Part shown: positions 7,568 through 15,227 of the stretch, piece after piece | How positions within the stretch are numbered: position 1 is the stretch's first letter | How the letters are laid out: every line of letters begins with the position of its first letter | From: Paraburkholderia sp. | GTDB lineage: Bacteria > Pseudomonadota > Gammaproteobacteria > Burkholderiales > Burkholderiaceae | DNA length: 64,000 nt | Assembly: GCF_028283785.1 (NCBI RefSeq) | Contig: NZ_JAPWKB010000021.1 | Location: 106,791 to 170,790, forward strand | Direction of reading: 5' to 3' | Program-made: the position numbers and the translations under genes | The notes under the pieces: generated by a model | Seen by the model: the letters and a program-made list of their open reading frames with translations, nothing else | Told to the model about the DNA's origin: nothing | Databases searched by the model: none

Positions 7568-10063
7568 TTACTTCTTGTCAGGCAGCGCGTAGGCGATCAG
7601 GTAGTCGCCCAGCTTCGTGCCGAACGAGCCGTGACCACCGGCTGCGATCACCACGAACTGCTTGCCGTTCGCTTCGTACGTCATCGGTGTGGCCTGGCCG
7701 CCTGCGGGCAGGCGCGCTTCCCACAACTGGTCGCCGGTGTTCGTGTTGAACGCGCGGATATAGTTGTCGGCGGTGGCGCCGATAAAGAACACGTGACCGG
7801 CCGTGGTCATCGGGCCGCCGAGCATCGGCATACCCATCTTGAACGGCAACGGCAGCGGCGAGCTGTCACGCACCGTACCGATGCGCTTCTTCCAGACAAT
7901 CGCGTTGGTCTTCAGATCGACCGCCGAGATGTAGCCCCATGCCGGTTGCTTGCACGGCAAGCCGAGCGGCGACAGGAACGGATTCAGCTCGACACCGAAC
8001 GGCAGACCATATTGCGGCTGGATACCTGATTCAGTGCCGCTGCCGCCCTTGTCGTTGGCACCCGGTTCGATCGGGTTGCCCGGACCGCGCGGGATCAGCT
8101 TCGACACGAACGGCAGTGCGATCGGGTTGGCAATCGCAACCTGACGATCGGTATCGACCGCGAGGCCGCCCCATTCGAACATACCCAGGTTGCCCGGGAA
8201 TACCAGCGTGCCCTTTTCCGACGGCGGCGTGAACGTGCCGTCGTAGTCGAGGCGCTGGAAGATCACGCGGCAGACCAGCTGGTCGAACATCGTTGCGCCC
8301 CACATATCCGCGCCCGTGAGCTTCTTGCTCGGACGGAACGTCAGATCGGAGTACGGCTGCGTCGGCGACACGTGATCGCCCTGCGCGGCACCTTGCGGAA
8401 CCGGCTTTTCAGGCGCCGGCACGATCGGCTTGCCGGTGCGACGGTCGAGCACGAAGATGTTGCCGGTCTTGGCCGGCGCGTACACGGCCGGCACGACATT
8501 GCCCGACTGGTCGGTGATGTCGGCGAGCGTCGGCTGCGCGGGCAGGTCCATGTCCCACAGATCGTGGTGGACGGTCTGGTAGAACCACGCCAGCTTGCCG
8601 GTGGTCGCGTTCAGCGCGAGCAGGCCGCTTGCGAAGCGCTCCTGTTCGGGCGTGCGGTTGCCGCCCCAGATGTCCGGCGTGGTCACGCCCATCGGCAGAT
8701 AGACCAGGTCGAGCTTCGCGTCGTAGACCGACGGCGCCCACGAGTTCGGCGAGTTGAACGAGTAGTGCTGACCTTCGCCGAGCACGGCGCTCGGATCTTT
8801 CGCGCCCGGATCGAATGCCCACAGCAGCTTGCCGGTGTTGACATCGAAACCGCGAATCACGCCGGACGGCTCGCGTGTCGAGTAGTTATCCTCGACCGCG
8901 CCCGCAACCACGATCACCTTGTCGGTGACGACGGGCGGCGACGTCGGTTCATATTGACCGGCGGTCGTGACCGGCTGGCCCGCTTGCAGATCGAGATCGC
9001 CATGATTGCCGAAGTCCGGGCACAACTGGCCGGTCTTCGCATCGAGCGCGTACAGATGGCCGTTGTTGACCGGCAGGATCACGCGACGTGCGCAGATCGC
9101 CGGCGTCGTGGCCGTCGCAGCCGACGTCTGGCCGTTGTCGCCGGTGCTGGCAGGCGTCGCCGCAGCGGCGCTGTCGGACGCGCTGCTTGCCGCATCGCTC
9201 GCGGCAACCGGCGCCGCGCTCGTTGCAGCGGCTGCAACGGTCGAGTCGTGATACGACACGCCGCGACACGTCACGTGCTGGAAGCTCGGATCGGTCTTCA
9301 GCTTCGGATCGAAACGCCACACTTCCTTACCGGTCGCTGCGTCGAGCGCGAACAGGATCTGGTGCGGCGAGCACAGATACAGCATGTCGCCGACCTTGAT
9401 CGGCGTGACTTCGTCGGTGATTTCGCCTGGATCGGTCGAACGCTTCATGTCGCCGGTGCGGAACGTCCACGCCACTTGCAGATCTTTCACGTTGTCCGCG
9501 GTGATCTGCTTGAGCGGCGAGTAACGCGTGCCGTGTTGCGTGCGGCCATAAGCAGGCCAGTCGGCGTCGGACGGCGAAGCGGCCGCGCCGGACGCGGCCG
9601 TAGCGGCGTCGGCGGTGCTCAGCGTGCCGTTGATCTCTTGCGGGTCGTTGAAGACCGCATACGCAAGCACGATGACGCTGATGACCAGCGACGCGCCGAG
9701 AAGGGTCGCCGCGGATTTGGCCGGTGCGATAAAGCTGCGATAGACGAACGGCAGCAACAGCCACACGCCGAAAATCACCAGCACGTCGAGACGCGGTGCG
9801 AGCGCCCAGAAGTCGGTACCGACTTCCCACAACGACCATACGATGGTGCAAAGCAGCAGCAACGCATAGAGCCCGAGCGCGAGCGGCTTGCGGCGCTGGA
9901 TGAGCACGGCCACCGCAAGCATGAAAATACCGGCGACGACGTAATACAGCGACCCGCCGGTCGCCGTCAGCCAGACGCCGCCGACCAGCAGATACAAGCC
10001 GGATAACGCAGCGAACAGGACACTCAGGAGACGGGCTACGTCTAATGATGCACGCTTCTGCAT
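7568..10063 (-). CDS. gcd: Membrane-bound PQQ-dependent glucose dehydrogenase
   Basis: 831 residues. Five hydrophobic segments in the first ~140 residues form the membrane anchor and ubiquinone site; the rest is a periplasmic eight-bladed PQQ propeller. Long blocks match E. coli Gcd as I remember it: NSPNSWAP, YLPMGVTTPDIWGGNRTPEQER, TVHHDLWDMDLPAQPT, SGADMWGATMFDQLVCR (here TGADMW...) and AGGHGSFGTK. It oxidises glucose (or a related aldose) to the lactone and passes electrons to ubiquinone. Unusual: an Ala/Ser/Thr-rich insertion at residues 275-322 replaces a shorter loop. Quinate/shikimate dehydrogenase is the less likely alternative. No pqq biosynthesis genes are nearby. Confidence 0.85.
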   Translation of the reverse strand: MQKRASLDVARLLSVLFAALSGLYLLVGGVWLTATGGSLYYVVAGIFMLAVAVLIQRRKPLALGLYALLLLCTIVWSLWEVGTDFWALAPRLDVLVIFGVWLLLPFVYRSFIAPAKSAATLLGASLVISVIVLAYAVFNDPQEINGTLSTADAATAASGAAASPSDADWPAYGRTQHGTRYSPLKQITADNVKDLQVAWTFRTGDMKRSTDPGEITDEVTPIKVGDMLYLCSPHQILFALDAATGKEVWRFDPKLKTDPSFQHVTCRGVSYHDSTVAAAATSAAPVAASDAASSASDSAAAATPASTGDNGQTSAATATTPAICARRVILPVNNGHLYALDAKTGQLCPDFGNHGDLDLQAGQPVTTAGQYEPTSPPVVTDKVIVVAGAVEDNYSTREPSGVIRGFDVNTGKLLWAFDPGAKDPSAVLGEGQHYSFNSPNSWAPSVYDAKLDLVYLPMGVTTPDIWGGNRTPEQERFASGLLALNATTGKLAWFYQTVHHDLWDMDLPAQPTLADITDQSGNVVPAVYAPAKTGNIFVLDRRTGKPIVPAPEKPVPQGAAQGDHVSPTQPYSDLTFRPSKKLTGADMWGATMFDQLVCRVIFQRLDYDGTFTPPSEKGTLVFPGNLGMFEWGGLAVDTDRQVAIANPIALPFVSKLIPRGPGNPIEPGANDKGGSGTESGIQPQYGLPFGVELNPFLSPLGLPCKQPAWGYISAVDLKTNAIVWKKRIGTVRDSSPLPLPFKMGMPMLGGPMTTAGHVFFIGATADNYIRAFNTNTGDQLWEARLPAGGQATPMTYEANGKQFVVIAAGGHGSFGTKLGDYLIAYALPDKK

Positions 10064-10247
10064 GATGTAGACCTCTTGAAATTCTATAAGGTTGAGACTG
10101 CCGGGGCGTCACAGATAACGCGTGAAACCTGCCGCATCTGTATGCCCCAGTGAAAAAAGCGATCTGCGATACGTTGCACGACCGCTGCATTAGCACTGCT
10201 CGTTCCTGCCCCGTCGCACAGTGTGCAACGGATGGGCCAAACGGGTA

Positions 10248-11354
10248 CTAGAACGTGTGCATCATCCCGATGTACGCACCCGTCTGCGATTCGCCGGCCA
10301 TCGGACTGGTGGACGAATCGGAGTCGCGGGCATTCGCGAATACCGAGAACGTGCCGCGCGAACTGTTGCGCAGATACGCGACCGTGCCGTACAGGAACGT
10401 GCGCTTACTCAGGTTATAGGTCGTGCTGAGCGCATAGAGCATCGCGTGGCTGGACGGATCGTGCGACGCATCGCCGGCGCCGTCGCCGACCTTGATGTAA
10501 AAGCCGGCGGCAGTGACTGCCCAGCGCTGATCGGCCTGATACGTTGCGCCGAGCCAGTAGTGATCGGCGCTGTCGGCGACGCCTGCGGGGCTGTCCGGTG
10601 CCGAATAATGCGTGTAAGCCGCCTGGAACTTGAACTTCTGCACGCGCACGTTCGCGCCGACGAAAAACTCGCGCGACGACGTGAAGATATTGCTGAACCG
10701 GCCGTTCGAGTCGCGCAGTTCATCGTAGATGCCGCGTACGTCGACTACAGGAGAATGGTAGGTCAGCATGACGCCGTCGGAGCGGCCAAAATCATCCGAT
10801 GCGCCACGGTTGAAACCGTTCGTCTGGTTGCCGAATGCGTACTGACCTTGCACGTCGAAACCGCCGATCACCGGGCTGTGATATTCGACGTTGTTGCTCG
10901 ATTGCTGCCAGTTGCGGCCGCGCACCAGCGACGCCGACGACACCGCCTGCTGCACCATCGGGTCGAATTCCCACACGCCGTCGCTGTCGATGAACAGGTT
11001 GCGGCCGGCTTGCACCTGACCCCAGGTCTCGTCCTTCAAACCCACGAACGCGCGCCGCGAGAACATCTTGCCGCCGCCGCTCGTGCCGTCCATCACCTGC
11101 AACGCGGTTTCGAGGTTGAACAAGGTGGACAGGCCGCCGCCGAGATCTTCGGTGCCGCGCAAACCCAACATGCTGGTGCCCCAATCACCGCCTTCCGCGC
11201 TCCAGCGGCTCGCATTGCCGCCGGTCGCGTTGGCGACGTGATTCAGGTATTCGATGCCGCCATCGAGGCGGCCGTAAAGCGTGACACTCGTTTGCGCATA
11301 CGCGGCCGGTGCGGCCGCGAGCAGCAAACTGATCGTTCCAAGGCGTAATTTCAT
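10248..11354 (-). CDS. Outer-membrane general porin
   Basis: 368 residues. Signal peptide with cleavage after AAYA, then QTSVTLYGRLDGGIEYL, the first porin strand; LRGTEDLGGGLSTLFNLE and RRAFVGLKDETWGQVQAGR are standard porin motifs, and the C-terminus is ...GAYIGMMHTF with terminal Phe. It forms a diffusion channel in the outer membrane. A strong promoter with a palindromic operator is visible about 140 bp upstream (11497-11519), so this porin is probably under a dedicated repressor. Distinct in sequence from the porins at 6305 and 20926. Confidence 0.9.
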   Translation of the reverse strand: MKLRLGTISLLLAAAPAAYAQTSVTLYGRLDGGIEYLNHVANATGGNASRWSAEGGDWGTSMLGLRGTEDLGGGLSTLFNLETALQVMDGTSGGGKMFSRRAFVGLKDETWGQVQAGRNLFIDSDGVWEFDPMVQQAVSSASLVRGRNWQQSSNNVEYHSPVIGGFDVQGQYAFGNQTNGFNRGASDDFGRSDGVMLTYHSPVVDVRGIYDELRDSNGRFSNIFTSSREFFVGANVRVQKFKFQAAYTHYSAPDSPAGVADSADHYWLGATYQADQRWAVTAAGFYIKVGDGAGDASHDPSSHAMLYALSTTYNLSKRTFLYGTVAYLRNSSRGTFSVFANARDSDSSTSPMAGESQTGAYIGMMHTF

Positions 11355-11662
11355 GAACCTGCTTTCCGCAGTGAATGACGTTTTAATGAGCGAGGCGTTG
11401 GATCGCCGCAGACCACGTTGCTGCCGCGCGAGGCGTCGAAGCCAGCGCAGTCAAGACAACGCGGCAGAGTCGCCATAGGCTGCTTTCGCGAACGGCATTA
11501 TAGTTGGAACCGGTTCCAAACAGCGTCCGAATGTCGCAATGGACTGCATCCTACGCTGTAACGATCGCGCTGAAAGTCGGCAATCCTTTTAATGGTTCTG
11601 TGTGGATTTGCCGGATTTTCAGCGCGAAAGACGGGCGATTGCCCGAATTTAAGTATGGCGTG
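11355..11662. other. Intergenic region holding the porin promoter
   Basis: 308 bases between the porin start and the end of the tartrate-dehydrogenase gene. It contains the TATAAT/palindrome promoter described at 11497-11519 and a roughly 140-base untranslated leader toward the porin. No gene, and no obvious terminator for the gene at 11663, was seen. Confidence 0.6.
11497..11519 (-). promoter_or_regulatory. Promoter -10 box with perfect 16-bp palindromic operator
   Basis: Read on the minus strand, TTGGAACCGGTTCCAA (11504-11519) is a perfect palindrome, followed after one base by TATAAT (11497-11502), a consensus -10 box. The central CCGG and the TGGAA..TTCCA arms are like LacI/GalR-family operators. 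A repressor bound there would occlude the -35/-10 spacer. The only gene positioned downstream is the porin starting at 11354. Confidence 0.65.
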
Positions 11663-12751
11663 CTAGTGAGTCTTCGCGATGCGCGCCGCGACGGCCTTGC
11701 CGACTTCGGCCGTGTTGGCGTTGCCGCCGAGGTCGCCGGTGTGCGGACCTTCTTTCAGCACGCTTTCGATGGCCGACAGGATCGCGTCGTGTGCTTCACG
11801 CTCGACGCCTTTGCCGTGGCCGAGGAAGTCGAGCATCATCGCCGCCGACCAGATCATCGCGACCGGATTGGCGATGTGCTTGCCGGCGATGTCAGGCGCC
11901 GAGCCGTGAACTGGTTCGAACAGCGACGGGAAATTGCGCTCGGGATTCAGGTTGCCCGACGGCGCAATGCCGATCGTGCCGGTGCAGGCCGGGCCGAGAT
12001 CCGACAGGATGTCGCCGAACAGGTTGGAGGCGACGACCACGTCGAAGCGGTCCGGGTTCAGCACGAAGCGCGCGCACAGAATGTCGATGTGCTGCTTGTC
12101 CCACGTGATCTCCGGATAGCGCGCGGCCATTTCGGCGGCGCGCGCGTCCCACCACGGCATGCTGATCGAGATGCCGTTGCTTTTGGTCGCGACGGTGATT
12201 TTCTTCTCGCGACGCTGCGCGAGTTCGAACGCGAACTTCAGCACGCGCTCGGTGCCGTGACGCGTGAAAATGGCCTGCTGCATCACCACTTCGCGCTCGG
12301 TGCCTTCGAACATCGTGCCGCCCACCGACGAATATTCGCCTTCGGTGTTTTCGCGGACGATCATGAAATCGATATCGCCTGCCTTGCGTCCTGCGAGCGG
12401 TGACGGCACGCCTTCGAACAGACGCGCGGGGCGCAGATTGATGTACTGGTCGAACTCGCGGCGGAACTTCAGCAGCGAGCCCCACAGCGAGATATGGTCC
12501 GGCACGCGATCGGGCCAGCCGACCGCGCCGAACAGGATCGCATCGCAATCCTGCAGTTGCGCTTTCCAGTCGTCGGGCATCATCTGACCGTGCTGCTCGT
12601 AGTAGTCGCAGCTCGCCCATTCGATGTGGCGGAAATCGAACTGGATGCCGAAGCGCTGACTGATAGCTTCGAGTGCGCGCAAACCTTCGGGCATCACTTC
12701 GACGCCGATGCCGTCGCCGGGAATCACGGCGATCCGGTAAGTGCTGGTCAT
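11663..12751 (-). CDS. ttuC: Tartrate/D-malate dehydrogenase (decarboxylating), isopropylmalate-dehydrogenase family
   Basis: 362 residues. IAVIPGDGIGVEV at the N-terminus, LLKFRREFDQYINLRPAR with the substrate-binding arginines, ENTEGEYSSVGG, and FGDILSDLGPACTGTIG with the metal/NAD aspartates are the isocitrate/isopropylmalate dehydrogenase family motifs. The specific forms (GSLLKFRREFDQYINLRP, GAVGWPDRVPDHISLWG) match tartrate dehydrogenase/D-malate dehydrogenase rather than LeuB. It would use NAD and Mn to oxidise tartrate or decarboxylate D-malate. ATG 12751 is preceded by AAGGAG. The gene stands alone with its own promoter; ttuC versus dmlA cannot be separated from sequence alone. Confidence 0.8.
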   Translation of the reverse strand: MTSTYRIAVIPGDGIGVEVMPEGLRALEAISQRFGIQFDFRHIEWASCDYYEQHGQMMPDDWKAQLQDCDAILFGAVGWPDRVPDHISLWGSLLKFRREFDQYINLRPARLFEGVPSPLAGRKAGDIDFMIVRENTEGEYSSVGGTMFEGTEREVVMQQAIFTRHGTERVLKFAFELAQRREKKITVATKSNGISISMPWWDARAAEMAARYPEITWDKQHIDILCARFVLNPDRFDVVVASNLFGDILSDLGPACTGTIGIAPSGNLNPERNFPSLFEPVHGSAPDIAGKHIANPVAMIWSAAMMLDFLGHGKGVEREAHDAILSAIESVLKEGPHTGDLGGNANTAEVGKAVAARIAKTH

Positions 12752-13088
12752 GAAATCTCCTTGATGGTTGCAGATCGCATCTTATCGCGTGCCTGATTGG
12801 ATTGATTGCATCGGTGCACGCTTTCGGGGTGACGATGCACCATCGCTTGGCGTCGGCGTGCGATCGCTGTGCGTATCGGACGTTCTGGCGCGTTGCGAAC
12901 GTAGTCGAGTGTCGCGCACGACGCTCGTCAGTCCGGAAATTCCCGAACGCGTCGCCGTCTTTCCATTTTATTGATTGCGTAGTGATCGCATGATCGCGTC
13001 GTCTGATTGGCATACCTGTTGCGATAAAGCACTCGCATCGTCAGCAGAGATTCCGCGTCGCGACCCGTTTAGTCAATCAGGAAAGATC
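12752..13088. other. Divergent intergenic region ttuC / flavin-oxidoreductase operon
   Basis: 337 bases between two divergent starts, so it must hold both promoters. I see a tandem repeat TGATCGCA-TGATCGCG (12983-12998) and distant arms GGTGCA/TGCACC, neither strong enough to call an operator. No coding sequence is supported, although an in-frame extension upstream of 13089 exists. Confidence 0.5.
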
Positions 13089-14381
13089 ATGTCAAAGCCA
13101 CTCAGTGAAATCGAGCCACGCCCTTCGAATGCGAGCCACTTCAGCGTGCTGATTGTCGGCGGCGGACAGGCGGGTCTGTCCGTCAGCTACTTTCTTCAGC
13201 AAGCGAATATCGATCATCTGGTCGTCGAAAAAGAGACCGTGACGCATACGTGGCGCAACCAGCGATGGGACGCGTTTTGTCTCGTGACACCGAACTGGCA
13301 ATGCGCGTTGCCGGGGTATCCGTATCGCGGCGACGATCCGCACGGCTTTATGAAGAAGGACGAAATCATCGCGTATCTGGACGGCTTTATTGCCAGCGTC
13401 AACGCGCCGGTGATCGAGCATGCTTCGGTGGAACGGGTCACGCGCCGGATCGACGGCGTGTACACCGTCAAAACCACGCAAGGCGAATTTACCGCCGATC
13501 AGATCGTGGTCGCGTCGGGCGGCTATCACACGCCGATCGTGCCGCGGATGGCCGAGCGCCTGCCTGCGCGCATCGTGCAGCTTCAGTCGTCCGAATACCG
13601 CAATGCGGCCGCGTTGCCCGCAGGCGCGGTGCTCGTGGTCGGCTCGGGGCAATCGGGCGCACAGATCGCGGAAGACCTGCATCTGGCGGGCAAGAAAGTG
13701 TTTCTCGCGGTGGGGCAGGCGCCGCGTTGCGCACGCTTCTATCGCGGCCGTGACGTCGTGGATTGGCTCGCCGATATGCGCTACTACGATATGTCCGTCG
13801 ACGAACATCCGTTGCGCGAAGGCGTACGTGACAACACCAATCACTACGTCACCGGTCGCGACGGCGGACGGGATATCGACTTGCGCCGCTTTGCGCAGGA
13901 AGGCATGGAACTGTTCGGCTCGCTCAGCGATTTGCGCGACGGCGCGCTCGTGTTCGCGCCGAATCTATCCGCGAATCTCGACGATGCCGACGACACCTAC
14001 AACCGCATCAACAGCAGCATCGACAGCTATATCGAACGGCAAGGGATCGATGCGCCGACCGGTGAAGCGTATGCGCCGGTATGGCAGCCGCAAGGCGAAC
14101 GCACGTCGCTCGATCTCGACGCGAGCGGCATTACGTCGATCGTGTGGTGCATCGGTTTCCGGCCTGACTTCGGCTGGCTCGACGCGCCGGTTTTCAACGG
14201 ACGCGGACAGCCCGTGCATCAGCGCGGCGTCACTGGCGTGCGCGGCGTGTACTTCGTCGGCTTGCCGTGGTTGCATACGTGGGGCTCGGGTCGCTTCTCG
14301 GGCATCGCACGCGATGCGCAATACATCGTCGATGCGATCTGCGCGGCGCGCGACGTCGGCGCCGAAGCGCTGGCGGCCTAG
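13089..14381 (+). CDS. Flavin-dependent oxidoreductase/monooxygenase (MSMEG_0569-like)
   Basis: 430 residues. FSVLIVGGGQAGLSVSYFL (about 17-35) is the FAD GxGxxG motif and LVVGSGQSGAQIAEDL (about 180-195) the NADPH motif. The intervening WRNQRWDAFCLVTPNWQCALPGYPYRGDDPHGFM stretch (shown here only as its key parts: RWD, CLVTPNWQ, PGYPY, GDDP) resembles the MSMEG_0569-type flavoproteins I recall. ATG 13089 follows CAGGAAAG; the in-frame sequence upstream is unlike protein. Its stop lies three bases before the LnmK-like gene, so it is the first gene of a three-gene operon ending in a methylmalonyl-CoA mutase. Reaction unknown; hydroxylation or Baeyer-Villiger oxidation is possible. Confidence 0.75.
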   Translation: MSKPLSEIEPRPSNASHFSVLIVGGGQAGLSVSYFLQQANIDHLVVEKETVTHTWRNQRWDAFCLVTPNWQCALPGYPYRGDDPHGFMKKDEIIAYLDGFIASVNAPVIEHASVERVTRRIDGVYTVKTTQGEFTADQIVVASGGYHTPIVPRMAERLPARIVQLQSSEYRNAAALPAGAVLVVGSGQSGAQIAEDLHLAGKKVFLAVGQAPRCARFYRGRDVVDWLADMRYYDMSVDEHPLREGVRDNTNHYVTGRDGGRDIDLRRFAQEGMELFGSLSDLRDGALVFAPNLSANLDDADDTYNRINSSIDSYIERQGIDAPTGEAYAPVWQPQGERTSLDLDASGITSIVWCIGFRPDFGWLDAPVFNGRGQPVHQRGVTGVRGVYFVGLPWLHTWGSGRFSGIARDAQYIVDAICAARDVGAEALAA

Positions 14382-14384
14382 CCG

Positions 14385-15227
14385 ATGCAGCAATCCACGG
14401 GGCATTATCGTGCGGGCATGCCGCATCTGAGTTTGACGGGACTGTCGGAAAACTGGCTGCTGAAAGAATGCGGTCACCGTCACTGGGAAGCGCTCGCCGC
14501 CGATACGGCGCGTCGCGTGCCGGACTTTATCGCGGATGACGGACGGCGCTCGTATGCCGCATTCACCGCGCTGAGTTTGCGCGGAGCGGCGCTGGACGGT
14601 ATCGACGAAAACGACACGTTCGATATCGACACCACGTTGTGCCGGGTGGGGCCGGTGCGTCATTTCAGTACGCATCGTATTGCCGGTTCGCAGCACACGG
14701 TCGCGACGCTGAGCATGATGTCCACCTTCGTCAATCGTGTCGAGGCGGGCAACAACCGGTCGGTGGTGCGCGCGGCGTTCAAGGCGCTCGCGGGCGATAT
14801 CGTGCCGCTGCCGGCGGATGCCGTGACGATGAGCGAAGCGGGCAAGCGTATCCGCAATGGCGACCTGCGCGACATCGTGGATATGGCGGACATCGCGCGC
14901 GACGCATCCGGCAACGGTCCGGCCGTCACGTTCACCCCTTGTCCGAACAACGATTTCAACGGCGCGGATTTTCTGTACTTCGCGAGCTTTGCCGCGTATG
15001 TCGATCGTGCGGAATGGCAGGTTCACCGCTTTCTCAATCCGCCGCTTACCGCGCGCCGCGACATGTTTTTTCACGGCAATATCAACGTCGGCGACTCGCT
15101 CGATGTGCGCTTCTCCGCGCACGCGGTGAATGACGAGGCACTGGTTCATTGGTGCGAAATATCACGCGCGAGCGACGGCCGGAAAATTGCCGACGTCGTG
15201 ACGAAAAAGCGCTGGAGACGCGAATGA
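14385..15227 (+). CDS. LnmK/Pnap_2097-family biosynthetic protein
   Basis: 280 residues without membrane segments. Features such as MPHLSLTGLSENWLLKECGHRHW at the start, ARRVPDF, NDTFDIDTTL, MMSTFVNR and the GADFLYFASFAAYVDRAEW segment recall the LnmK double-hotdog family (Pnap_2097 group). LnmK of leinamycin biosynthesis takes methylmalonyl-CoA, self-acylates and decarboxylates it. ATG 14385 is three bases after the flavoprotein stop, and its TGA overlaps the ATG of the mutase gene (ATGA at 15224-15227), so all three are co-translated. No carrier protein or polyketide synthase is nearby, so a free acyl-CoA role is inferred. The family call is from memory of motifs. Confidence 0.65.
   Translation: MQQSTGHYRAGMPHLSLTGLSENWLLKECGHRHWEALAADTARRVPDFIADDGRRSYAAFTALSLRGAALDGIDENDTFDIDTTLCRVGPVRHFSTHRIAGSQHTVATLSMMSTFVNRVEAGNNRSVVRAAFKALAGDIVPLPADAVTMSEAGKRIRNGDLRDIVDMADIARDASGNGPAVTFTPCPNNDFNGADFLYFASFAAYVDRAEWQVHRFLNPPLTARRDMFFHGNINVGDSLDVRFSAHAVNDEALVHWCEISRASDGRKIADVVTKKRWRRE

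Noticed and set aside
8372..10006. A 544-codon plus-strand frame opposite gcd
   Set aside because: Antisense to a highly conserved PQQ dehydrogenase; no protein-like features.
12975..13088. N-terminal extension of the flavoprotein
   Set aside because: The 38 extra residues precede a good ribosome site at 13079-13085 and do not resemble flavoprotein N-termini.
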